Below are positions 43,627 to 50,817 of a DNA stretch of 64,000 nt, one piece after another. Where the stretch lies: positions 1-64,000 of the forward strand of contig JBKBNI010000011.1 in assembly GCA_046295455.1 (NCBI GenBank), in the 5' to 3' direction. The translations under genes were made by a program, and so were the position numbers. The stretch is from Thermaurantimonas sp046295455. Lineage in GTDB: Bacteria; Bacteroidota; Bacteroidia; Flavobacteriales; Schleiferiaceae. How positions within the stretch are numbered: the first letter of the stretch is position 1; every line of letters begins with the position of its first letter. The notes beneath the pieces were generated by a model. That model was given only the letters and a program-made list of their open reading frames with translations. It ran no database searches and had not been told where the DNA came from.

Positions 43627-43959
43627 ATGAATAACGGACTTATCCTTACAACCATCGATTCCATACCAGGGTACGAAATTGTAGAGATCCTGGGCATCGC
43701 TAGAGGATCTACCGTAAGAACGAGGAATGTGGCTTTTGACATTTTCGCAGGCCTTAAAAACATTGTCGGTGGCGAAATCTCTGAATACACAAAACTCCTT
43801 GCTGATGCCCGCGAGCAGGCAATCAAACGGATGACCGAAGATGCAAAACGATTGGGTGCAGACGCCGTCGTCAACGTCCGATTTACAACCTCCACAGTGA
43901 TGCAGGGAGCTGCAGAAATTCTCGCCTACGGCACGGCAGTCCGCATTTTGAAATTTTAG
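43627..43959 (+). CDS. YbjQ-family (UPF0145) protein
   Basis: 110 residues matching the YbjQ / putative heavy-metal-binding domain family: GYEIVEILGIARGSTVRTRN at the N-terminus, GGEISEYTKLLADAREQAI, and GADAVVNVRFTTSTVMQGAAE near the end. Forms pentameric beta-rich rings in solved relatives; cellular role uncertain. A short membrane protein gene follows at 43969. Confidence 0.9.
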   Translation: MNNGLILTTIDSIPGYEIVEILGIARGSTVRTRNVAFDIFAGLKNIVGGEISEYTKLLADAREQAIKRMTEDAKRLGADAVVNVRFTTSTVMQGAAEILAYGTAVRILKF

Positions 43960-43968
43960 GCTTGTAAA

Positions 43969-44106
43969 GTGGAGATAGGTGCCTTTTTAGTTGGAATGTT
44001 GATGTCCGGAGTTGGAGGTGTCATTTTAGTTATTCTAATTATATACTTTATAATCAAAAGAATACAAGACCGACGAAACGAGGATTTTGAAAATAGAAGC
44101 AACTAA
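43969..44106 (+). CDS. Small single-span membrane protein
   Basis: A 45-codon frame starting at GTG, nine bases after the YbjQ stop: EIGAFLVGMLMSGVGGVILV is a strongly hydrophobic helix, continued by ILIIYFIIK and a charged tail (RIQDRRNEDFENRSN). The clean helix-plus-polar-tail shape and tight spacing argue for a real gene in the same operon. Function unknown. Confidence 0.5.
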   Translation: MEIGAFLVGMLMSGVGGVILVILIIYFIIKRIQDRRNEDFENRSN

Positions 44107-44263
44107 CTCACATCTAATTTAAATAAGCCATATAAATTTTTTAGTCAATAATGGATAAAATGCATAACACGACTTCATACAACGTCTAAAAAATCGCGCA
44201 CTTCTATTATTATGGTTACATATCCCACACCACAGAGATACACTTAATCCCTCTTTATATATC

Positions 44264-44271
44264 TACCTTTG
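44264..44271 (+). promoter_or_regulatory. -7 box (TACCTTTG) of the reductase gene
   Basis: TACCTTTG followed by CACTG, matching TAnnTTTG, 74 bases before the ATG at 44346. The surrounding gap 44107-44345 holds nothing else recognisable. Confidence 0.5.
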
Positions 44272-44345
44272 CACTGTATATTTCTATTGATGTCCGAAAA
44301 ACAAAACAACCCCTGTAGCTATTATTCAAGCTAAATCCCAGTCGT

Positions 44346-45494
44346 ATGTTATCCTTTTTCCTTCAGAAAAAAAAGAGCAGCAATAAAGAGAACTTCTGGC
44401 TAGACGATATCAAGAAGCTGCCACGTCCCAAATTTCACACCCTGACTATCGGCGAGGTTCGCCGAGAAACAGATGAATGCGTATCTGTATCATTTGTCGT
44501 TCCACCGTCGTTAAAGAAGGAGTACTGCTTCGCTCCAGGACAATATTTGACACTCAAAGCCACCATAAACGAAGAGGAAATCCGAAGATCTTATTCCATC
44601 TGCTCCAGTCCTCTGGAAAATGAGTTGAGAGTCGCCATTAAAAAAATACCTGGAGGTATATTTTCTACCTATGCCAATGAAAGCCTTGAATCCGGGAAAT
44701 CAATGGATGTTATGACGCCCCAGGGCAACTTTACAGTACCATTAAATCCCGATGGGTCCGCTAAGTATGTGATGTTTGCAGCAGGATCAGGGATTACCCC
44801 CATCATGAGCCTGATCAAAACCATCCTTCAATATGAAGCCAACAGCACGATAACGCTTTTTTATGGGAATAAGGCAGTATCTACAATAATTTTCAAAAAT
44901 GAATTAGACGATTTGAAAAATCTATACATCAATCGTCTGGAAATACATCATGTCCTAAGCCAGGAAGACCAAGGCACCGACTGGCTCAAGGGAAGGATCG
45001 ATACAAACAAAGTACGCCTGTATGCTCAAAAGTTTTTTAATCCATCAGAGATAGCCCATTTTTTCATTTGTGGCCCGGAAGAGATGATTTACCAAGTGAA
45101 AGACACATTGTCGGAGCTTGGTGTTCATGATAAGAAAGTACATTTCGAACTCTTCACCGCAGCGACACCAACTGCCAAAAAAAATACCGACAACTCAAAG
45201 TCAAAATCAGAAGTCCTCAGCCATGTAACTGTTGTGCTGGACGGAGAAGAAACCCACTTTGATATATCCTCCAAAGGCATATCCATCCTCGATGCAGCCT
45301 TAGATGCCGGAGCCGACGTGCCATTTGCCTGTAAAGGAGCAGTATGCTGCACATGCAGAGCCAAAGTACTCGAAGGCAAAGTAGCGATGGAAATGAATTA
45401 CGCGCTGGACGACGACGAAGTCGAACAGGGGTACGTACTTACCTGTCAGAGCCATCCCATCTCTGAACGCGTCACTGTGAGCTATGATGAATAA
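44346..45494 (+). CDS. Ferredoxin-NAD(P)+ reductase with C-terminal 2Fe-2S domain (PaaE-like)
   Basis: 382 residues. FAD-binding domain with RRSYSICSSP (about 79), NAD(P)-binding domain with FAAGSGITPIMSLI (about 141) and a plant-type ferredoxin at the C-terminus with CKGAVCCTCRAKV plus a later Cys (VLTCQSHP), giving the 2Fe-2S ligands. Passes electrons from NAD(P)H to a partner oxygenase or desaturase. PaaA-D are not adjacent, so a phenylacetate role is not supported; a fatty-acid desaturase or carotenoid hydroxylase partner is possible (inference). Monocistronic. Confidence 0.9.
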   Translation: MLSFFLQKKKSSNKENFWLDDIKKLPRPKFHTLTIGEVRRETDECVSVSFVVPPSLKKEYCFAPGQYLTLKATINEEEIRRSYSICSSPLENELRVAIKKIPGGIFSTYANESLESGKSMDVMTPQGNFTVPLNPDGSAKYVMFAAGSGITPIMSLIKTILQYEANSTITLFYGNKAVSTIIFKNELDDLKNLYINRLEIHHVLSQEDQGTDWLKGRIDTNKVRLYAQKFFNPSEIAHFFICGPEEMIYQVKDTLSELGVHDKKVHFELFTAATPTAKKNTDNSKSKSEVLSHVTVVLDGEETHFDISSKGISILDAALDAGADVPFACKGAVCCTCRAKVLEGKVAMEMNYALDDDEVEQGYVLTCQSHPISERVTVSYDE

Positions 45495-45548
45495 AGCAAG
45501 TAACGGGATTATAACAGATTTTTAAGTCTTGAAGCACAAAATATCTTT

Positions 45549-45578
45549 TTGATAGTAAGCCTAAAATTTGTTTCTTTG
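45549..45578 (+). promoter_or_regulatory. Promoter of rpmB-rpmG-DUF4295
   Basis: TTG at 45549-45551, a 19-base spacer and TTTCTTTG at 45571-45578 (one mismatch to TAnnTTTG), continuing CAGCCCG as at the rplM promoter. Confidence 0.55.
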
Positions 45579-45623
45579 CAGCCCGTTTTTAATAGGTAGA
45601 TCAAACCATAAAATATCAAACTC

Positions 45624-45863
45624 ATGGCTCGCGTTTGTCAGGTTACCGGAAAGAAAGCACGTGTTGGGAATCACGTGTCATTTTCCAATAAGAAAAACAA
45701 AAGATTGTTTGATGTCAATCTTACTAACAAGCGTTTTTTCATACCTGAAGAAAACCGCTGGATCACCCTAAAAGTGAGTGCAAAAGGTATCAAAACCATA
45801 AATAAAAAAGGAATCTCGGCTGTGCTGAAAGAGGCTGCTGAAAAAGGATTTTTAAAATTGTAA
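45624..45863 (+). CDS. rpmB: 50S ribosomal protein L28
   Basis: 79 residues: MARVCQVTGKKARVGNHVSF, RRFFIPEENRWITLKVSAKG-type core (seen as KRFFIPEENRWITLKV) and a hydrophobic C-terminus. Only one Cys, so a zinc-free form. First of the L28-L33-DUF4295 operon, typical for Bacteroidota. Confidence 0.97.
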   Translation: MARVCQVTGKKARVGNHVSFSNKKNKRLFDVNLTNKRFFIPEENRWITLKVSAKGIKTINKKGISAVLKEAAEKGFLKL

Positions 45864-45869
45864 AAAACC

Positions 45870-46052
45870 ATGGCTAAGAAAGGCAATAGAGTACAAGTAA
45901 TTTTGGAATGTACTGAACATAAAAATTCGGGACTTCCCGGCACCTCCCGTTATATTTCCACAAAAAATAAAAAAAATACGCCTGACAGATTGGAGTTGAG
46001 GAAATACAATCCAATACTCAAAAAGGTGACTTTACACAAAGAAATCAAGTAA
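45870..46052 (+). CDS. rpmG: 50S ribosomal protein L33
   Basis: 60 residues: MAKKGNRVQVILECTEHK, RYISTKNKKNTPDRLEL and KYNPILKKVTLHKEIK are L33 signatures. A single Cys remains, so the zinc-binding CxxC pairs are absent (C-minus form). Six bases after rpmB. Confidence 0.97.
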   Translation: MAKKGNRVQVILECTEHKNSGLPGTSRYISTKNKKNTPDRLELRKYNPILKKVTLHKEIK

Positions 46053-46064
46053 TATTTTAATGAA

Positions 46065-46220
46065 ATGGCAAAGAAAGTAGTTGCTACTCTGAAAAAGGAA
46101 GGTGCGACCAAAGCATACACCAAAGTAATTCGCATGATCAAAAGCGACAAAACGGGTGCATACACCTTCGAAGAAAAAATAATGGAGAAAGATCAGGTAA
46201 ATGACTACCTGAAAAAATAG
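46065..46220 (+). CDS. DUF4295 family small protein
   Basis: 51 residues: MAKKVVATLKKEGATKAY at the N-terminus, a basic middle and DQVNDYLKK at the end. This family follows L28 and L33 in most Bacteroidota; it is thought to be ribosome-linked, with no proven role. Located 12 bases after rpmG and before the terminator at 46257. Confidence 0.92.
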   Translation: MAKKVVATLKKEGATKAYTKVIRMIKSDKTGAYTFEEKIMEKDQVNDYLKK

Positions 46221-46256
46221 TAAGGACTTTATAAAGTTGTTTTCATGGCAGAGATA

Positions 46257-46296
46257 GGCTGCTCCTAGTTCGGTAGGAGTGGCCTTCTTTGTTTTT
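46257..46296 (+). terminator. Terminator of the rpmB operon
   Basis: GGCTGCTCCTA-GTTCGG-TAGGAGTGGCC, an 11-bp stem with two G-U pairs, followed by a T-rich run ending in TTTTT. Confidence 0.85.
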
Positions 46297-46419
46297 ACTA
46301 CTTATAATCTACACAAAAAGCTTTGGAAATCAAAACTTTCTTAAGGATTGGACACTCCACCGGGTTGAGTGTTCCAAAACATTTAACAGAAGTATATGTT
46401 TACTTTGAAAATCGTCCTT

Positions 46420-46671
46420 ATGAAAAATATTTCAATAGTAGCAGTGATACACCTGCTTACAGGCTTGACAAGCCCATTTCTTTACCTTAATGGATATCAT
46501 GCCCTTGGGTTGTTTCTGTTTTCAATATCCCCTGCAGTGTTGATTGTCTTGGTATATATGATCTTAAGAGACAAGACCTTTGTAATGCCGGAATCCTACA
46601 ACGGACAGTGGTATCAGGACAATAAAAACATAAAATTTACGCACACCAGCGAGTGGGAATCTGATAAGTAA
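46420..46671 (+). CDS. Small two-span membrane protein
   Basis: 83 residues from the ATG at 46420 with two hydrophobic helices (about 4-26 and 30-50) and a polar tail (ESYNGQWYQDNKNIKFTHTS). Family not recognised. An ATG at 46396 would add eight residues. A TTTACTTTG string just upstream also precedes the gene at 42430 and may be a variant -7 box. Confidence 0.55.
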   Translation: MKNISIVAVIHLLTGLTSPFLYLNGYHALGLFLFSISPAVLIVLVYMILRDKTFVMPESYNGQWYQDNKNIKFTHTSEWESDK

Positions 46672-46687
46672 GTGAAGAAAAACACAG

Positions 46688-46711
46688 AAAGCCGACGTAA
46701 AGTCGGCTTTT
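46688..46711. terminator. Hairpin terminator between the small membrane protein and rpmF
   Basis: AAAGCCGAC-GTAAA-GTCGGCTTT with T and A flanks; it can serve both convergent genes. Confidence 0.75.
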
Positions 46712-46739
46712 CGATATCTAATATCTACATCGAGGAACC

Positions 46740-46931
46740 TTAGGTAGTCGCCTCTTTATCTAACACTACCTTGCCTTTGTAATAAAGCTTGCCTTCATGC
46801 CAGTAGGCTCTGTGCCACAGGTGTGCTTCTCCGGTTACATTGCACACAGCAATGGTTGGTACTTCAGCTTTATAGTGTGTTCTACGCTTATCTCTCCGTG
46901 TTTTTGATTGTCTGCGCTTAGGATGTGCCAT
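46740..46931 (-). CDS. rpmF: 50S ribosomal protein L32
   Basis: 63 residues: MAHPKRRQSKTRRDKRRTHY at the start is the L32 signature. The zinc-finger Cys pairs are lost, only CNVTGEAHLWH remains. Follows the YceD gene by eight bases, the usual rpmF neighbour. Confidence 0.95.
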   Translation of the reverse strand: MAHPKRRQSKTRRDKRRTHYKAEVPTIAVCNVTGEAHLWHRAYWHEGKLYYKGKVVLDKEATT

Positions 46932-46939
46932 TTTTTATT

Positions 46940-47506
46940 TCAGTTTAGTTTATTCTTAATGTCTTTTAGTTTTTCCCACCGGGGATCGGTTTCTTTTTCA
47001 GAAGATTGGTCTTCATTGTCAGGAAGGCTATCGACTTTCAGCTCAGCCAGCTTCCGCACTACCTCGTTATCGAGGGTGCCGGCAGCTACTCCCGGATGAA
47101 TTTTTTGAAGGGGAACGGCCAGCACGGCTGTCTCGTAGATAAATTGGGAAATATTCAATTGATGTTCATCGTGAGGTAGAGTCATCACTCCGTCTTCTTC
47201 TTCAATCCGTTGATCACCAAATTTTACGATCAGATTCCAATTTGCCCGGATGTCCATGTCGAATGGCTCTGTACTGATGTCGCAATCGACTTCTACCTTC
47301 CCATTGACATCAAATGAAAAAAGCAGCATGCTTGTTTTTTTTTCCATTTGGACTTTACACAAGAGACGGGCATTTCGAAATTCCTGTTCGGCATATTTGA
47401 TAAAATATGCATCGTCCAGTACATATTCAAAATGGTGAACGCCGGTTTTCATTCCAAGGTATGGAATATCAAAATCTCTCAACCAACGGTCACCTTTTTT
47501 TGCCAT
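46940..47506 (-). CDS. yceD: YceD/DUF177 family protein
   Basis: 188 residues starting MAKKGDRWLRDFDIPYLGMK. DUF177 features: GVHHFEYVLDDAYF, a Cys near VEVDCDISTEPF and a C-terminal PRWEKLKDIKN that matches the family ending. In E. coli and plants the family is linked to 23S rRNA and pairs with rpmF, as here. A longer frame from 47557 begins almost at the predicted transcription start, so the start at 47506 is preferred. Confidence 0.9.
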   Translation of the reverse strand: MAKKGDRWLRDFDIPYLGMKTGVHHFEYVLDDAYFIKYAEQEFRNARLLCKVQMEKKTSMLLFSFDVNGKVEVDCDISTEPFDMDIRANWNLIVKFGDQRIEEEDGVMTLPHDEHQLNISQFIYETAVLAVPLQKIHPGVAAGTLDNEVVRKLAELKVDSLPDNEDQSSEKETDPRWEKLKDIKNKLN

Positions 47507-47566
47507 TTTCCAATCTGTTAAGTATGAGCAAGATGTAGATGCTGTGACTTGCTTCAATCAGGGGTG

Positions 47567-47574
47567 CAAAAGTA
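47567..47574 (-). promoter_or_regulatory. -7 box (TACTTTTG) of yceD-rpmF
   Basis: Minus strand TACTTTTGCACCCC, a perfect TAnnTTTG, 60 bases before the chosen yceD start. Confidence 0.6.
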
Positions 47575-47671
47575 GCACATTCATCCCCTTCACAGAAGTA
47601 TTATGTTTATGTCTTATATTTTTAACACTTCTATTCCTTTCGTTTATCTCACATTAGAACTGTTGGGGAGG

Positions 47672-48226
47672 TCAGTCAAACTTTTTTACGTAAAAGTGAC
47701 AGTAAGGAGTAGATCCTTTGTTGTCGTAATAATTCTGATGATACTCTTCCGCCGGATAGAACTCTTTGGCCGGAGTAACTTCCGTCACAACTTTATGGCC
47801 TTTTTTTCGCAGAATTTCAATTAGTTTTTCAGTGGTTTTCTTTTGATCTTCGTTCAGATAAAAGACTGCGCTCCTGTACTGATGTCCGATGTCAGGTCCC
47901 TGTCGGTTGAGCTGACCGGGATCATGTGTTTCGAAGAATATTTTACAGAGAGTTTCATAACTAACTTTTAGGGGATCATACACCACTTCCACCGCTTCGG
48001 CATGCCCTGTGGTACCGGTGCATACCTGCTTGTAGGTGGGATTTGGCACGTGTCCTCCGGTGTAACCACACCGGGTGCTTACAACACCTTCTACTCGTTT
48101 TAAATGATACTCTGTTCCCCAAAAACATCCTGAGGCAAATATGGCACGCTCGTATTTTTTGTCATTCATTTTCTGAGCATTGAGTGTAATAGCTGAAAGG
48201 GTGAGCAAAGAAACCAATTTTTTCAT
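47672..48226 (-). CDS. msrA: Peptide methionine sulfoxide reductase MsrA, exported form
   Basis: 184 residues. ASGCFWGTEYHLKRVEGV carries the catalytic Cys in GCFWG (about residue 34); GYTGGHVPNPTY, GHAEAVEVVYDP and DIGHQYRSAVFY follow; a C-terminal Cys (TPYCHFYVKK) may resolve. The first 18 residues (MKKLVSLLTLSAITLNAQ) look like a signal peptide, so it probably acts in the envelope on oxidised proteins. MsrB is not adjacent. Confidence 0.92.
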   Translation of the reverse strand: MKKLVSLLTLSAITLNAQKMNDKKYERAIFASGCFWGTEYHLKRVEGVVSTRCGYTGGHVPNPTYKQVCTGTTGHAEAVEVVYDPLKVSYETLCKIFFETHDPGQLNRQGPDIGHQYRSAVFYLNEDQKKTTEKLIEILRKKGHKVVTEVTPAKEFYPAEEYHQNYYDNKGSTPYCHFYVKKFD

Positions 48227-48300
48227 TTTTTAAATGCAAATCGTTAAAAAAATAAACCCACAAATCCAGTGCTTGTTTAAGATGAGGTAATTCCAATATC

Positions 48301-49806
48301 TTGACTCCCCACATTACAATTGTCTGGTTTAAACGCGACCTGAGACTGCATGATCACAGACCGCTCATGGAAGCTCTAAACAACAACCTGCCGATGCTCG
48401 GTATTTGGATCGCTGAGCCGGAAGTTTTGGCACACAGAGATTACAGTCTGAGGCATTTCTCATTTCAATACATCTCTGCCTTAGAAGTAAAGGAAAAACT
48501 GGCTCGGTATGGGATCGATGTGTGGCTGTGCCTTGGGGGTGCTGATGAGATTTTTAAAGAATTGTGTCAAAAATTTCGGATTCAAGCCGTATACTCCCAT
48601 CAGGAAACGGGGGTACGATTGACCTATGAGAGAGATTTACGAATTAAAGATTTATTGAATTTTCATAAAATCTCCTGGTTCGAATATCCACAGTTTGGTG
48701 TGGTAAGAGGGCTGAGCCATCGACGCGGTTGGGATACTCGATGGAAAGAATTTGTGAATTCACCCCTTTTAAACCCCGACTTGTCCGATTACAAATTTCC
48801 TCCCCTAGCAGTAGAAAATCCCTTTGAAATACCTGAAACTATTGCCAAAGATTGGATATGCGCCACAGCATCCTTTCAAAAAGCAGGGGAAAGTAGTGCT
48901 TTGGAGACGCTGAATAGTTTTCTCCATGGTCGATACCACACCTACAGCCGGCATATTTCCAGACCGGAAGAAAGCAGGAAAAGCTGTAGCCGGCTGTCCC
49001 CACATCTGGCCTGGGGTACGGTGAGTCTGCGACGGGTGTACCACCAGACCCTGCAAGCATACAGGGAACCGGGCTCAACAAAATTTCCGCTTAGGGCCTT
49101 CATAAGCCGTCTTCACTGGCATTGTCATTTTATTCAGAAATTTGAGTCCGAGGACCGCATAGAATTTGAACACATTAACAGAGGCTACTTCGATCTGCCC
49201 TTTGAATACGACGAGTCGCATATTAAAGCCTGGGAACAGGGACTTACAGGAGTGCCGCTGGTAGATGCGTGTATGCGCTGCGTGGTATCAACCGGTTATC
49301 TAAACTTTCGGATGCGTGCCATGTTGGTTTCATTTCTGACACACTATTTGCTTCACGATTGGAGAGTGGGTGTTCACTATCTTGCCAGGCAATTTCTGGA
49401 TTTTGAACCGGGAATTCACTACATGCAATTTCAAATGCAGGCAGGTGTCACGGGAATCAATACTATAAGAATATATAATCCTGTAAAACAATCGCTCACA
49501 AATGATCCTGAAGGCTATTTTATCCGCAGATGGGTTCCTGAATTATCGCACTTGCCTACCCACCTGGTGCATGAACCCTGGCGTGTAACACCAATGGATG
49601 AGCTGATGTATTCATTTCGTTACGGAGTGGATTATCCGAAGCCCATCGTGCACCTGACACTTGCATATAAGCGCGCCCAGAAACTTCTCCACGAAGCTCA
49701 AAGGTGGCCACGCGTCAGGGCTGAGAGCAGACGAATCCTGCTCAGGCATACCACTGCAAGCCGAAATATCGATAAGCGCACGGATGAGATCCTGGGCGAG
49801 GATTAA
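48301..49806 (+). CDS. Photolyase/cryptochrome-family flavoprotein
   Basis: 501 residues. The N-terminal photolyase domain begins IVWFKRDLRLHDHRPL; the FAD-binding half shows LSPHLAWGTVSLR, LHWHCHFIQKFE, GVPLVDACMRCVVSTGYLNF and LHDWRVGVHYL. The usual stretch with the electron-transfer Trp (WQWAASTG-like) is here YMQFQMQAGVTGINTIRIYNP, without Trp. Either a light-driven DNA repair enzyme of a divergent clade or a light sensor. Start is TTG at 48301; no ATG precedes the motif. Confidence 0.85.
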   Translation: MTPHITIVWFKRDLRLHDHRPLMEALNNNLPMLGIWIAEPEVLAHRDYSLRHFSFQYISALEVKEKLARYGIDVWLCLGGADEIFKELCQKFRIQAVYSHQETGVRLTYERDLRIKDLLNFHKISWFEYPQFGVVRGLSHRRGWDTRWKEFVNSPLLNPDLSDYKFPPLAVENPFEIPETIAKDWICATASFQKAGESSALETLNSFLHGRYHTYSRHISRPEESRKSCSRLSPHLAWGTVSLRRVYHQTLQAYREPGSTKFPLRAFISRLHWHCHFIQKFESEDRIEFEHINRGYFDLPFEYDESHIKAWEQGLTGVPLVDACMRCVVSTGYLNFRMRAMLVSFLTHYLLHDWRVGVHYLARQFLDFEPGIHYMQFQMQAGVTGINTIRIYNPVKQSLTNDPEGYFIRRWVPELSHLPTHLVHEPWRVTPMDELMYSFRYGVDYPKPIVHLTLAYKRAQKLLHEAQRWPRVRAESRRILLRHTTASRNIDKRTDEILGED

Positions 49807-49861
49807 GGCTAAACGGATCAGAAGATTTTCAATACTTTTATTTTATGAAAATCCATAATCT

Positions 49862-50743
49862 ATGCAAACCAATATTCTGACGGAAGTATTCCTTCCATTG
49901 TCTTTGGCACTGATCATGCTTGGGATGGGTCTCGGATTGAACGTACGGGACTTTGTACGCATTGCCAAATTTCCTCGCTCCGTAGCAGCAGGTCTGACAA
50001 ATCAATTGATTTTATTGCCCGTCGTTGGCTTTATCATTGTACATATGGTACCGATTTCACCTGAGCTGGCCGTTGGTATTATGGTTCTTTCAGCATGTCC
50101 CGGTGGGGTAACTTCCAACCTGATCACACACCTCAGCCGCGGTAATACTGCTCTATCAATCACGCTCACAGCGATCACGAGCGTTATCACCGTTGTTACA
50201 ATACCACTTATCGTCAATTTAAGTCTCGGCTACTTCTTAGGGGAGTCAACCGAGATAAAGCTACCTGTGGCAAAAACCATACTTCAGATCTTTGGGATCA
50301 CACTTGTACCGGTAGCCATAGGCATGCTGATCCGAAGGAAAGCACCGGTATTTGCAGCTATGGCTGACCGACCGGTTCGTATCTTCTCTGCTGTAATTTT
50401 TGTACTCATCATCCTCGCTGCCATATTGAAAGAGAGAGAGAATCTGCCGGAATATATCCGTACGGCCGGGCTGGCTGCATTTCTACTCAATGCAGCGACC
50501 ATGCTGCTGGGATGGATTGCCGGGGTGGTGATGCGGATACCACATTCGGACAAGATCTCCGTGACAATAGAATCAGGTATCCAAAATGGAACACTGGGGA
50601 TTGTAATCACAGCTACACTCCTGGAAAATCCCGCCATGACTGTCGCCCCGGCTCTGTATTCTCTGATCATGTTTTTAACAGGAGCTGCATTGATTTTCAT
50701 GTGGTCGAGGGGCAGGAGCGGTGACGTCTCCACGCAAGTTTAA
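49862..50743 (+). CDS. Bile acid:sodium symporter (BASS) family transporter
   Basis: 293 residues with about nine membrane helices. VLSACPGGVTSNLITHLSRG (about 77-96) is the BASS sodium/substrate motif, and ESGIQNGTLGIVITATLL near the end the second crossover motif. Bacterial members carry organic acids such as pyruvate or pantoate with Na+. Substrate unknown. Follows the photolyase gene by 55 bases, perhaps co-transcribed. Confidence 0.9.
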   Translation: MQTNILTEVFLPLSLALIMLGMGLGLNVRDFVRIAKFPRSVAAGLTNQLILLPVVGFIIVHMVPISPELAVGIMVLSACPGGVTSNLITHLSRGNTALSITLTAITSVITVVTIPLIVNLSLGYFLGESTEIKLPVAKTILQIFGITLVPVAIGMLIRRKAPVFAAMADRPVRIFSAVIFVLIILAAILKERENLPEYIRTAGLAAFLLNAATMLLGWIAGVVMRIPHSDKISVTIESGIQNGTLGIVITATLLENPAMTVAPALYSLIMFLTGAALIFMWSRGRSGDVSTQV

Positions 50744-50817
50744 GCGTTGAGTGGTAACCGAAGTAATGCATATTGAACATTTGGTCGAATGTATTGCCCT
50801 GTAAATTAAAAAATGAC

